From the NCBI GenBank assembly GCA_003184365.1, contig NKYR01000030.1, positions 124,001-188,000 of the forward strand: a DNA stretch of 64,000 nt, given 5' to 3'. The notes beneath the pieces are model-generated. The model saw nothing but the letters and a program-made list of their open reading frames with translations. It had not been told where the DNA came from and did not search any database. The position numbers and the translations under genes were made by a program. Below are positions 10,387 through 22,765 of this stretch, one piece after another. Source of the DNA: Evernia prunastri. Taxonomy: Eukaryota > Ascomycota > Lecanoromycetes > Lecanorales > Parmeliaceae. Numbering within the stretch: position 1 is the first letter of the stretch; each line of letters starts with the position of its first letter.

Positions 10387-10949
10387 CTTGAGGAACAAGG
10401 CGAGAAAAAAGCCTCATAGGCTGACAAAGAAGGGGATGCAATCCCAGTTGAGGATCTGAATGGGTTCTGGGACCTTGAGCTGGACAATGAGAGAGCTCAC
10501 GTATTAGCAAAGCAAGATGCTAGGTGGCTACTTTTTTCGCGGAAATATCTGTCTTGGCAAAAGATTAGATTGCGCTGCTACGAGTACCGCCTCGTACCGT
10601 GCGAGGGTAGCCAGAACACCTGCATTCCGTTCATTGGGTTTATAAACATATCTATGTTGTTGTCTAACCGTCACATTTTCAGCATTAAGCTAACTATTTT
10701 ATAGTACCTAGACCGTTAGAGTTTTCACATGCTTGTGTGCTTTTGTTTGCTGCGACCCGAGATGGTTCCTGCACGCTGATTCCACAATTAACTGTTCTTT
10801 TCTTAGTGTCTTCTGGAACACCTCAGAAATATGTCTCACGCAGTCATAGCTCAAACTGCCTTTTGCTTCATTTATACTCCGATTTTCCCCGAGAAACTTC
10901 CAACAATCGTCTCGTCACCACGCTGAATTCCCTAATAGCATCCAACGAT
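10387..10949. other. Divergent promoter region, DnaJ gene and RNase III-fold gene
   Basis: This separates the divergent starts of the Scj1-like gene (-) and the RNase III-like gene (+). The open frame from 10737 into the downstream gene could extend that protein N-terminally by 71 residues. The extra residues look like untranslated sequence. Confidence 0.45.
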
Positions 10950-11464
10950 ATGGACATGATCTTGCAGGCCGTTCAAGACATCATCGGATATCAATTCAGA
11001 GAGCAACTGATCTTATGGGAGGCAATGCAAGCCGCTGGATCCAACGTACGCTTCGCAGGGGGCCGGGAGTTCGTGGATGGCAACAAAAGACTCGCTGTGA
11101 TTGGGGATACCGTGCTCCAACTTGTCCTTGCAGAACAATGGTATAGCGGTGGCACGTCCAGAGGTATTCTTGACGGCGAGGACGCAAATAGGTACAAAGC
11201 GTACTAATGCTCGCAGCAGAACGATTCAGTCAGACATTATCACAAGTTGCTTCAAATGCCAACCTGGATAGAATCGGAAGACAGCACGGACTTCAGATTT
11301 ATGTAAACGGCAACCCGTCTCAGCGTCAATTCGTGTCGCCAATCACAATGGCTGCGACTATGGAAGCAATTCTTGGGGCGGTATATCTGGATAGCAATTT
11401 GGAGAAGGTTGGAGAAGTGATGCAGACTTTAGGTCTAGGTGCCCTAGCTTCCCAAGATGCATAG
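10950..11464 (+). CDS. Small single-domain RNase III-fold protein, probably weak or inactive catalytically
   Basis: Exons 10950-11163 and 11217-11464 give 153 residues. The intron has a weak GTATTC donor but a strong TACTAAT branch site and GCAG acceptor. It is the only splice found that keeps frame and joins GGTSR to AERFSQTLSQ, as in RNase III domains. The first half has KRLAVIGDTVLQL, matching the signature (E)RLEFLGDAVLEL, but the key Glu before F is Ala here while the Asp remains. The second half has ATMEAILGAVYLDS with the conserved Glu, but Asp is missing three positions before it. Loss of two metal ligands suggests a non-cleaving, RNA-binding or dimerising role. No dsRNA-binding domain follows. 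The start at 10950 is chosen because the domain begins there. Confidence 0.7.
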
Positions 11465-14400
11465 ACGATCAGGCACATGGCGCTTGTCAAAGCAAGAGAT
11501 AATTACACCTAAGTCACTCAAGCTCAAGCGATCCTGTGCCTCTTTATGCCACTTGGACATTACATACGCAAAACCGCTGTACAGCGCCGGTACTTGCAGG
11601 CATTGGGATCCGGACAGTTATAAGTAAAACGTGTATGATGATGACAACGTGGCTTCTTCCTGTAGTTGGATTTTGTAGTTTCAGTCGGAAAACATACTTC
11701 AGAATGGCCGGAAGCCGACTATGGTACCAATCAAATCCACGGCAATTCTTCGAGAAGCATGCAAGCTGTATCAGTAATCAATACTAGCTTGCGGTAGGGC
11801 TGACATCAGCTATCAGCTATCAGTTACATGTGAGGGAAAAGTGCTCTTATTGGACGTCCTTTAAGGGTACGTTCAATTGATGTTGTCGCTCTGCTGCTCC
11901 GGACTGTGTTTTAAAACTTGGTAGAGGATAGTTGTCATTATATGCAGGAAGGCCTCATCGGGCCTTCAAAGAGCTGCAGTCTCGGAAGGTCGCAACTACT
12001 GACCGCCAATCATTGAAGGTCTCTTCCTATGATCCATTTCTTGCCTTTGAAGCGCTCCAGCCATCGGGTGACTTCGGTCACCGCATAACGCAGTGGGGCC
12101 CGAGCGACCGCTGAATCAGACGGATGTTTATCAGTCGCTCTCGATTCGTCGCGATGGCAGATGACTGTCTCTAAAGATCCCTATCGTAAATCGCAGCTCG
12201 TGCCCAATTCGTATAGTACTTCATTTGAGCTCGTATCTGCGCGACAGACCTCTTTCAAAGCTCTTCTGCAGCACAAATTTGACATCTTTGGTCGAATAAT
12301 GATATGAGAATAGCTGTATATTCGCGTTGGCGGACGGACGCTCCCTGACTTCCTTTCTATTCAGGGTTCGCGTGTGTGCACAAGATCTTTCTGCAGTACA
12401 GAGTAAGGTCCAAGCTTTTAGGTGCAGCTGGCTTATGCACGCCATCCTTTGCGCAGAGTGACATGGCATCTTCATAAGGCTGGCGCTTGGCGCATCCCAG
12501 GCGATCCCAAATCGCTCGGATCCGACGACCTGGTTTCGTTCAGTCTCTCACACATACCTCTTTTCTACCCCTGGCGGCCACGATTGTTTTCTTGGGCAAG
12601 ATTTAGGAAGACCTGTCCGATCGAAGAGGTGTGATGCGGTTCTGCGAAAATACGCCGAGCGGCCAGAAAAGGTGACATCGCCAAAGTAGGGAAGATACAA
12701 GAAAGGATGTGAGAGCTTCCAGTGCCTTCATTGCTATCAATGTGAGAAAATTTGCAGAGAATGCAACGGTGACGGCCACAAACAAAGCATTTTCTAAAAG
12801 TCGTTAGAAAATTTTGCACGCCAGTCGGCAGTCGGAGAGGCATCTCGACTCAAAGTACTTATCAAGGTAAAGTCAAAAAGATGCCTGCTGTGTTTCACAG
12901 ATTTATTGCAGCTGTACAGTATTCTCACATAATCGCCGCAATTTCCACTCTCTGTACCTATTCTCGTTGAAGAACACGATGTCAGTACCCATGACTGCCA
13001 CAATCCTGGATAATTCGCGTGCGCAAAGGCGATGTATAATTTAAGGTCAGTCTGAAAATGCTCCATCAAGTACTCTCTCTGTATCTACCGGGGTTAATTG
13101 CCGGTAACGCCCAGGGCTAACTGCCAAGAGGCGTTGAGGCCTGAAGCCTGCTAGCAAATAAAGTCAGCTTGATCGTCATAAGACTCGATGTTGGTGTAGG
13201 TATTCGAATCCAGTCTTTTGCATGGAGGACACTTCCGTGGCTTGGGCAGATACCAAGAAGATCTGTGGTTCTCCCCAAATATCGGTGAACCTCGAAAGAT
13301 GCATATCATCAAGCTCGCCTAGGCGCGTAGGCGCCTCATCGCCGATCGGAAGCCGGCAGCGAACCCCCAAGCGAATGCTCGCAGTGGCTTGAGCATTTCA
13401 ATGAATGAAGCCACAGTCGGATCGTGATGGCTTTTGGGACAAAAAGTTTACCCCCACACATCTGCCCAAATCCCCCCACTCGGGCATAATTGCAGGTATT
13501 GACCGTCAGGATTGGTGGACCTGACACCACGAGTACCGAAGCGTTGTGGATATCCAAATAGTGGCACCACCTCTTCTCGAAGTCATCGGGGGTGAAAAAA
13601 AGACGGATGATGCCGCAACTGGTGCGGCGTATCAGCTCTTGGCCTTCGTTTGCCTCCCAAGATCTATTCCCGAAGACCGTCCAGCTAAGCGAGACACAAT
13701 ACATACGACAAACGATTACAAGGGTCTTGGGAACTCTCAAATGAAAATATAGTACGTACATCCCTACGTAACGTCTGAGTGCGCAAGATCAGAGCAGGGG
13801 AAGCCTGGGGTATACATATGAAGGAACGAACGAACTAGACAGGGTATGTAGTTCTTGGGAATTTTAGTCTGTTTGGGTGGCACCTGCGCTCATCTCGTGC
13901 TGGACTATCTCGGTAGTTGAAGATTCTCGATTGAATGGCACGATTGGCCAATGATGGCGTTGGAACAGCCTTCACTGAGACCAAAGTGCCAACTGCGGAC
14001 GGTCAGATTAGGAAAAGGTGTGCTGAGGCGAAGGCAAGGCCAGCCTCATGCTTACCTTATGCTTTTACTTGACGTCTTGGACTCTTGGACAGAGCGGTCT
14101 GCTGTGTTGGAAGACACGTGAGAATGACCGTCTTTGCTCAAGGTTGGTGCCTAGTCGCTGCAGTCGACCCAATTAGGGAGAAGCAGACAGTTCCTAGGTA
14201 GTGGAGGGAAGAAGCAACGGAGAGGAAAGCGAAGAAAGCAGGAGGTGCTGGGGCCGGGAGGGGGTTCAAGGAGGCGACAGGGTTTGATCGACGCGGAAAG
14301 AGAGCCAAGCATGGCACAAGGAACGAATGAAAAGGCAGGCATTCGTTGTAGCGAAGGAAAAAAAGCAAAGTAAATATTGTAAATAAAGTAAAAAGTGAAA

Positions 14401-15459
14401 GTAGTACCGTAGTACGTAGATATTTGGGGGCTGATATTCGAGTTTGTAGGGGATGGAGTAGTGTTATGGAGGCTATGGATAATGGTGGGCTTCTGGTAGC
14501 GCAAAAAAAGGTACATCGGTGGCTTGTCTCCCCAAAGCTTGGAGAGGAGGAAGCGAGCAACCCCTCGAACCCTGTAATTCGTTCCCAGTTCCCTGGATAC
14601 GATTTTTACTTTTCTTTTAATGCTCTTAATGCTTCCTGGTAGTCTCCAAGTACCGAATTGACTTGACGCCCAAGTGTCAACGCGCCGTTGGCAACGATCG
14701 TAAATCGCAATAAATAGCTTCCATAGCTTCCATAGCTTCTATAGCTTCATGAAGATCTGCATGCAAACTGATGCAGTAAACTTCCCTCTCCGTTCGTATC
14801 GAGAGAAAGCTTCCTCCTCATTACCCCATTGGGATTTGGACAGTGATAGGAGCAACATCAGCCATGTCATAAGGAACATAAGGAAAACATAAGGAAAAAA
14901 AACATAAGCACCATAGGGCGAAAGACACGAAGCGGTCATTTCAGGATCAATAAACATTTTTTTTTTCCCCGCGCTCTGCGGTCCCACCTACATACCCTAC
15001 GAAAACAATCTTTTACCACTTTACCATAATTGTACATATCGTCGGCTTTTTCATCTTTGCCTTTTTCACTACCCCAGCAGCCGCCTGTCAGCCAACCGTC
15101 GGCATTTCATCCCCCCTTCGGATCTCTCATTGCCACCCGCACATCCAAACAGAGAGAGAGAGAAAAAAGAGAAGAGAAAAAGAGAGTGAGAAGCGAGAAG
15201 CGAGAAGGCGAGAGATTATTGTCAGAGTAGCGGGGAAACCTCCAAAAAGCCCGTCCAGCTCACCGCCGCGCCCATTTTCACCCTTTCCCACATCAAAAAG
15301 GCTTGACATACACACCATCCCTCATATCGCATCAATGTTCCAATGACTCCAAAGCTCCACCGTCGAAGCACTTAAATCCAATCAAACCCTTGAGGGCGGA
15401 TACCTTTGGGGCACTGCGCATGGTGGCATGCTCGATAGAGCTGATGGATCTGGTCGCTC
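11465..15459. other. Four-kilobase gene-poor region
   Basis: No confident gene. The largest open frame (13336-13761, minus) has no recognised motif and is followed by a second frame (13176-13370) shifted relative to it, so a decayed gene is possible. Short tandem repeats occur at 11806-11826 (CATCAGCTAT-type), 14715-14750 and 14868-14909. An A/G-rich tract lies at 15150-15215, probably in the leader of the downstream regulator gene. Confidence 0.45.
14715..14909. repeat. Two short tandem repeats
   Basis: 14715-14750 is four copies of the 9-mer TAGCTTCCA with small changes. 14868-14909 is four imperfect copies of CATAAGGAAA spaced by A tracts. No gene is seen between them. Confidence 0.8.
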
Positions 15460-18400
15460 ATGAGGGTCGCAATCAAAGAGATGGACGGACCGGGTCCGGA
15501 ACCCAAAAGGCAGCGTCTGGATTACCATAAACCGCACTCGCACGGTCATTCCACCACTCTCCCACCACCACCTCACACCTACCAACCGCCACAGCAACCG
15601 CCTCCCCCTCCGTCCCCCTACGATGTCGGCCCTCACGATAATAGAAACCTTTCAGACCCCGGCGGCCCCAACCCTCATGCCTATGTGCAAGAGCATTCCG
15701 GCACGAGTACTCCACGAGAACAGCGATTTCCGCTTGACCCAGGCTACTCTCGACGGGATAGCGCCTCTGTCATCCCTCGGTCTCCAGATGGTCACCATCA
15801 ATATCCACCTGGACGATCTTTGAGTATTGCTGAGGGACCGCACTATCCATCGCAATATCCCGTTGAACCCAGTGGCTATCCGTCTCACGAACCGCCGCCG
15901 AACGGCAACATACACCACGGCCTGCCAATGCACCCTTTTGAGCAAGCCCACGGCTATCCTCCACCACACCACATCGAATACTCCCAGTCGCCGGTCACTG
16001 CGGGTCCTCCATATGGAAGTGGAAGCTATGTTGGTCACTTCGGTCAAGCAGGCGCAAGGCCTCTGAAGAAGGGTAATCGGGCAACGCAGGTATATCTACG
16101 ATTCTCGCTCTTCAAAGTCTACCTGCTGACTTTTTAGGCGTGCGATGTTTGTCGAACAAGGAAAGCAAAATGCGACGAAGGTAGACCTGAATGCGGCTTT
16201 TGCGTGGAGAACAACATGCGATGCAATTATCAGAGTGTGGCCCCAGCGAAGTACATTGCCGTCCCTTCCCTCTCAATTCCACAGATGTACTAATACTTTT
16301 CAGGGCTGATCGTGCAAATCAGCAAATAATCGACCAGTTGTCCTCTCACAAAGACGAAATGAAAGCGCTCAAAGACGACTGGGGCGGAAGATTCGACAAA
16401 CTCGAGCAAATGATCCTAGATATGGGCGGTGGACGAAACCTGAACCTTGAAAGACCTGACACGAAGCCACCGCTGCTCAAGTTGGAAGAGCCATCGGGAT
16501 CTGCGACTGGCCAATTGCCTGCAGGCGTTGACAATCTATCGTTAGAGTCCACCGCTAAAGATGTGGCGATCGTGAACACAAGTCCCAGCGCTTCTTTAAC
16601 AGAGTCGACAGGTAGTGATCCTGTTGCAGCACGGACCAATGAGATCTACATCGCACACAACACCGCAGCCCAGAAATTGTTTCGCTGGCGATCTATTAAG
16701 CATTTGTTGCGACAATCCAGTAAGCTCGATAAGCTTGACTTGCCTGATCGTGCGGAAGGCTATGTTATGGACCTGGAAATCAACAAGGGCGTAATGAGGA
16801 TCTATGGCAAAGGCCGCCAGCTGCGAGACGTTCGAATCGGGTCTCCTACGAGCGCAGCTGCCGCCAGCCCCACTCCTAGCAGTGTCAGCGTGGTTGGGGA
16901 CGAGACTTCGGCGGCTAGTAGTCCGGCCTCTTCGACATCAGAAATCCTCTGGGGTACCGGTTTCGCGCCCAATGGCCCTGAGTTCAGAACCCCCAGCGAT
17001 GTGGGTGGCCTCGGCCCGGACAATGCTTTGAAGCTTGAGGCGAGAACAATTTCTCGCCTTCTTCAAAGTTACCTCGACAATATTCACATCCTACATCCTT
17101 TTCTGGATCAGCGAGAGCTGACCCGGATAGTTGACCATTTCAAGCGTCGCCACAACCCGCACGATACGAATTCCTCCAAAGTCGGATTTGCAGTCCCTGT
17201 CAACGCTAATCTCGATGCTGTACGAGACTCGCATGCGATACTCAACAGAGCGCAGAAGCGAAAGCATTCTGACGGACAATTTCATGGCGTATTAGGCGAG
17301 TCGAGCCTGGCGCCAAGTCCGATGGCCCCCAAGGTTCTTTTGGAAAAGTCTCCAGAAACGGCCCTTACGCTGCTTGTGATGGCCTTGGGAAAGATCTGTG
17401 AGTTTAGGGCACCACTTCCAGGACCAGTCTTGGAAGGCAATCCAAATCACGCATCCCAATGTTATTCGCCCTCAAGAGGTCAGACAGACTCGCCCCCGCC
17501 CCCTTATTCTCAACCGATGCGACATTCTCCATCTGCTTCATCCCAATCCAATGCTAGTGCATCTGCGCCTTCACCAATGAGCGCTGGTCGATTGGCTGGG
17601 TCAAGTCCAAGGTCTTCGGTCGGCGAGCTACCTTCTGGTCTTAGGAACGTTGACGTGATACCTGGACTGGCTTACTACGCACAAGCTACAGACATCTTGG
17701 GCAACCTTACTGGACTTCATGACCTGACCTATGCGCAGTGCTGTCTACTTGCCGGTCTATACGCTGGTCAATTGGCGAACACACTGGAGAGTTTGACGTG
17801 GATACAGATCGCCAGTAGGATATGTCGTTTTCTTGTCTCGGAGTAAGTATTGAAGTACGTTGTGATTGGGGCTGAAACAAACTCACACTGGCACCTCAGG
17901 GAATCCTTCACAAGAACGAGAGAGACAAAAAAGGAGGTGATCAAGATTGCGTTCTGGTCAAGCTTGCAACTGGAAAGGTAGTACAATTATTTTGTGGCAA
18001 CCTACGATCTGTTCTGACCGATTATAGTGACATATTGGCCGAGCTTGATGTCCCTCCAAGCGGGATACAAAGCGTACAAACCCCTCCAGAGTATCCGAAA
18101 TCAATGGCGGATCACCCAATTGCTGTCTATGATGACCCGGGTAAAGCTAAGGTCATGACATATTATTGCTTCCAGCTCATGATGCGGAAGTCACTCAACG
18201 ACATTCAGACAGAGCTCTATAGTAAGCCTTGAGGAATTATGCTTGGTCTCCGCCAGCTGGGCAAAGGCTAACCACTGCTCAGAGGCCCCAAATTTTGAAT
18301 GGGTAACTCGTTCCGCTAGCCTGATCAACGCTTTCAATACCAACATATGGGAGTGGAGGAAGATGCTCCCTCAAGACCTTCAATGGGAGGACACTGAGCC

Positions 18401-19001
18401 ACCAGCCCGGTATATCAATGACGCTCGTTTACGTGGAAAGTTCTATGGCGCCCAGTACATTATCCATCGCCCTTTTCTCCACGCTGCACTAGATTTTGAC
18501 TTCAGTACATCCGACGTTCCATCCCCCAACCACGAAAGTGTTGATGGGCCTCAACAGAACGCACAGCATCAGCCGGTGCTCAGTCCTGATGCCCAAGCCG
18601 GCATCATGGGACCGCCAAAGCCCGTTTCCGATCCGGGACACCACCGTCGTGCCGAAACCATCTCTTTCGCGGTCAAATGCATACGAGCCGCCGAAGAAAG
18701 CACAGTAGCCTTCGATGGGATCCTCGATCATAGGAGATTGATAGTCACGAACATAATGGGAACTGCCCACGCCCAGTTCGGCAATATGCTCGTACTCTCA
18801 GCAGCATACAAATCCAAGACATTGGGCCAGTACGTGGAGCGTGGGAAGCTGAGCCACCTCTTTGATCGGACGATCAAGATGCTGGGTGATCTCGCCCCGA
18901 TCTCACAAACGCTGGCGAAAGACTGCCACATACTGCAAGGCTTGCGGAAGGTGGTTTTTGAAGGCGGTGATACCTTGCGGAACTCCTTCTCGTCCGAATG
19001 A
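15460..19001 (+). CDS. Zn(II)2Cys6 transcription factor with fungal-specific regulatory domain
   Basis: Six exons (15460-16089, 16138-16250, 16304-17842, 17900-17977, 18028-18221, 18283-19001) give 1090 residues. The first 210 residues are Pro/His/Ser-rich and disordered. A complete binuclear zinc cluster follows at about 212-239: ACDVCRTRKAKCDEGRPECG then FCVENNMRC, spacing CX2CX6CX6CX2CX6C. A heptad-like segment behind it (about 250-290) may be the dimerising coiled coil. The large middle-to-C-terminal region carries the fungal_trans-type domain (SYLDNIHILHPFLDQ; WIQIASRICRFL; CFQLMMRKSLNDIQ). It should bind DNA in the nucleus, but I cannot name the regulon. Introns are 48-61 bp; the second has a TACTAAT branch site. 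A second in-frame ATG at 15481 is an equally possible start. Confidence 0.9.
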
Positions 19002-20700
19002 AATCCCCCCACCGCTTCGAACGACGACGTTGGTCATACAATTAAGGTCGTTCGTACTCTTGGTCAGAAACCACATGAGTCTATCGAGCAGCTTCTTCAT
19101 ATCTTCATCGCATCGACATACCCTTATCTTCTATTGCATCATGTCGTACCGGGCAGGCTCTCTCATCCAATGCATGATTCCCACGGCGGGCCTACATATG
19201 TTATCACCATCATTCTCGCAGTAGATACCACTTATGCCGAACAGGCTCTGCGCTTTTTTAAAAAAACATTTACATTCCCTCGCGCTTGCTACGTCCGCGC
19301 TGAAGCTCTCTCTAGCCGTTCCAGTCAGCCACCACATACATCCCTTTCATATGCCAATACTGTCTAACCTACTCTTTTGTCTAGAGTTGTCTGTTTATAT
19401 CTGTTTTCTTCCTTTTTCATATGCCTATTTGATCCGGGGGCGTTTTTTTCTGGGCGGGAGCAAAAACTGAGCGACGCATACCATATACTCACGGGGTCGG
19501 CTATCTGTTTTGTCTGGTCTTGTTTGGTCGGTCTTGTTTTCGTCTGTGGTCTAGACACCATCGTCGTAGCTGTTGTCGCGCGAGCATTCCCGTGGGAAGA
19601 TGGGGAAAGGGCAGAGAGAGCACACCATCTTCTGGACGGGTTCGGTTGGGTTCGGTTGGGTTGGGGTGTGGCGGTTTGCATCTGCTGGCATTGGGCGGAG
19701 CAACGGGGGGCGGCCGTTGTATGGGGTTGTGATGCATGTCTGTAGCGTATGTATGCATGTACGTACGACGGCTTGGTGCAGTGCCCAGGTAGCACTATTA
19801 GCTACCTATCCGAGTGGCATGTATATCGTCTCCTCCATTTCGCAATGAAACATGTCGCAGTAGTAGACCTTGAAGTGTCGTTGCCGTCGGCCCGCGTGAC
19901 CGGAGCGCAGCCCCGGGGGAGGGAGCACAGTCGGCGTCAAAAGTCACCATCATCCTTCGAGTCTAATCCAGCCATAGGCAAAACCAATTACGGATTCTCA
20001 TATACAGTCCTAACAACTTATTCAGGTTGCCTTCACATAAGAATCTAATGTGGTCAAGGGCGTACTCTGCTTCATTTGGTAAAGTAATGATTTAGGATTT
20101 GGACCAAAAAATGAGCTTGTCATTACAATTCCCTCAACGATTTCCTTTTTTACCTATGAAAAATATTGTATTCGTTGATGGAAGGAGTCGGATGTTCCTG
20201 GTCTATTGCTCGCTCAGGAATACCTACCTACGTACTACTGTTATGGCCGGTTAAATTTTTAGAGGATGGATGATGACTTTTGACGCCGGCTGTTGGAGCA
20301 TCCTTCTATTCGAATCCATAACGTCAATGTTGAGCGGGAATCTCAGCGAATAGTGAGAGACGTCGTGCTCGTATGCATCCCTCTGTACTCGACGAAGGAT
20401 TTGTAATGTATGGGATCCTGGATAGGCTCAGATAGCACTGCAGTAAGTATTGATGGCCCTGGTTTGCAAGAGAAGTTTGGTGATGATGGTCGATTGCTAT
20501 CTCAGTCTATGACTATACGGAGTATGCACTCTAAGAATTTGACTCTGCGTGCAAATATACAATGCCAAAGCGTATGGTACAAAAGCCCCGTATTGTACAA
20601 GAGGGTATTTACAAATGCAACACAACTAAAGACCGCCGCTCCATGGCTTGTGCTACAGCGTCTAACCTGGTTATGTACCGTACGTATCATCCGTGCAGCG
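19002..20700. other. Convergent intergenic region with a potential G-quadruplex
   Basis: No gene is recognised in this stretch between two convergent genes. A G-run array at 19638-19666 (GGG, 7 nt, GGG, 7 nt, GGG, 2 nt, GGGG on the + strand) can in principle form a quadruplex. It may lie in or beyond the 3' untranslated region of the zinc-cluster regulator. Confidence 0.5.
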
Positions 20701-22362
20701 CTAGAGCGCCCATAACGCCGCTCCCATCGCAGCTGCAAAAACCCATGTAGTCGATAGCGCAAGCAGCGTTCCGGAGCCTTTCTTACTGCCACTCCCCAGG
20801 TTGATGCCATCGGGTAAGCCCTGGTAGCCAAAAGTGAGGTTCTGCTTGACGGTAGAGTTGACGCATTGTCCGTTGGCGATATCTAAATTTGAGAGGTCAT
20901 CCTATGATGGTTAGATTCCGTATAGGCATGGAAGCGCAAGGAATGAGGCCTACAGGTACGACGAAGAACATGTACATGCTCGTATTGACATTCTTGAATC
21001 CGCTCGTATCGTAGGGGAATCTATCACCGGAATCCGTATTCGAAGTGTTGCGGAGGAAGATGCACTGTACTTGGCCTGGGTAGTCTGTGACCATGGCTGG
21101 GTAATCCTTCATAACATCGCTGTTGGAAGTATCCGCTACCAGAATGAATTTTCGTTGCGGAAAGGTCTGGAAGACCTTATCGAGCAAGAACTTGCGAATG
21201 CTCAATGTTGCACTCACATCGCTGAAATTCAGAGGACGGTCGTCGAATGAGCCTCCAGGGTAATTCTTGTAGATGAAATCCATGTAATTGCGAGTCACCT
21301 GCTCGGGGGTGGTGGTCAGATAATGGAACCAGAAGTTAGGAAGGCTCCGCGACCAATTGGCGTAAATATCTGGCATATTCAACCAGGGAGTGAAAGGCTT
21401 AGCGAAGGTGTTTAGTATGCCCAGGGATGGTTCATATATTTGGGTTACTCGTAGAATATCATCGATGTCGGATATCACACCAAGGCCAGTAGGAGGCACA
21501 AGGTAGGCAGTTGCATTTCCATTCACATCGCCCTCAGTGTAGACATTCAGACGCTGAATCGCGCTTGTCGAGTTGCCAGCATTGAGCCCAGCACTGTTGA
21601 TTTGGACAAAGCCATCAAAGTCTCCCTCCGCATCCGTTGGAATCGGATACTTAATCTGTTGACTTCCACCGTTGGGAGTCACGGCTCCACCTCCGCCTTG
21701 TTCTCCAGAGGCCCCTGCAGTAGGTGCAGACTCGAGATTGAACGTCACATTCTGGTTGCTCTGCTGGATGATGAAGATCTCAGCAGTCAGGTTTCGAGCC
21801 TGCGAAGCCTGCGATGGTGGAAGCTCTTCGACGGAAGTGCCGATCAAGAATACGTTCGCCAGATCATCTAGTCTCTGTTCGCTAATATTGGGCTGCTTGA
21901 ACACATTACCATGGAAACGGAGATTCCAGCCCTGCTCCGTCCAATTGGCATAGCCGCTGTCATAATCAGTATATGGCATGTGAGCAATATGTGCAGCATG
22001 GCTCACGGTATGTTCAGCACCTGTGTCGGTAGCGCTTTAACTTGAGAATCGTTGAGCGTTAGACTACTCTGCACATCGGCTCCAGTTGGAAATCCCTGGA
22101 AGAAATTGGGCACGCCTGACGCGACATATGAGGGTATGTCTGAGCCCAAGCCACTGAGTATGGAGTCGACATCCCCCGCAAGATCACTGATCACGCCTCT
22201 CTTCTTGTATGTTTTGGTTGGATCCCAGCTGGCTGGCGAAGGGGTTATTAACGGCCGCTCTTGAGCTACTTGGCCAGGCCTCGGGATACTTCGACGGACT
22301 GCTGTTGCGTTGGCTAAGGGGAGGAGGGCGAGGAGTACGGTAGGAAGTGTGATGAGAATCAT
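20701..22362 (-). CDS. Secreted App1-domain (DUF2183) protein, probably GPI-anchored
   Basis: Exons 22362-22007, 21956-20954 and 20901-20701 give 519 residues. An N-terminal signal (MILITLPTVLLALLPLANATA) precedes a region with many N-glycosylation sites. The core block VISDIDDILRVT contains the HAD-like DxD of the App1 family, whose yeast member App1 is a phosphatidate phosphatase; later motifs are FILVADTSNSDVMKDYP and QCIFLRNT. The third exon ends in a hydrophobic stretch of about 20 residues after a small-residue segment (GSGSKKGSG), typical of a GPI attachment signal. Classical App1 is cytosolic and tied to actin patches, so a secretory version would act outside or on the wall. Whether it hydrolyses phosphatidate is unknown. 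Introns are 50 and 52 bp. Confidence 0.85.
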
Positions 22363-22765
22363 GGTCAGGGTTCTTAGGTCCTAGGTCCAGCTTTGCTCTC
22401 GAGTAAACAAAGCACGTCTGTAACTTCTTCTCAAGATGGGAAAGAAAGGGAAGGAAGCGAATAATGAATGTATGTTCTGAAGAAGGTACCTAGTGAATGA
22501 CACTTCGTGTTGTGTACTACTCCATGGTCGGGTGACGAGAAGACTCTCCCTCTCCTATCAAGAATTGGACGAGTCCTCCTAGTCCTGCCAAACAAAATGA
22601 AGCAATCCAAAACAAGGAAACCATGCTTGGCAGCTTGGCCAAGGTTTTGATTTCACTTAGGGTTCAGGCCCTCATAAGTATCGAGGGGGCGGAAAAGGTT
22701 GGTGGTAATTCCTATCATTTTCGGATATAAACTTGATTTTTTCACCACACTTGCTATATACCTTC
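22363..22765. other. Intergenic region upstream of the App1-type gene
   Basis: It contains the promoter and leader of the App1-type gene and the 3' end of the helicase gene. No separate feature is seen. Confidence 0.4.

Noticed and set aside
13190..13215. ATTCGAATCC considered as the B box of a tRNA gene
   Set aside because: The invariant G-T before TTCGA is missing, and no acceptor stem or A box is found at the proper distance.
13176..13761. Two overlapping minus frames in the 11.5-15.4 kb gap
   Set aside because: No recognised motif, no consistent splice and a frame change between them. Kept only as a possible relic.
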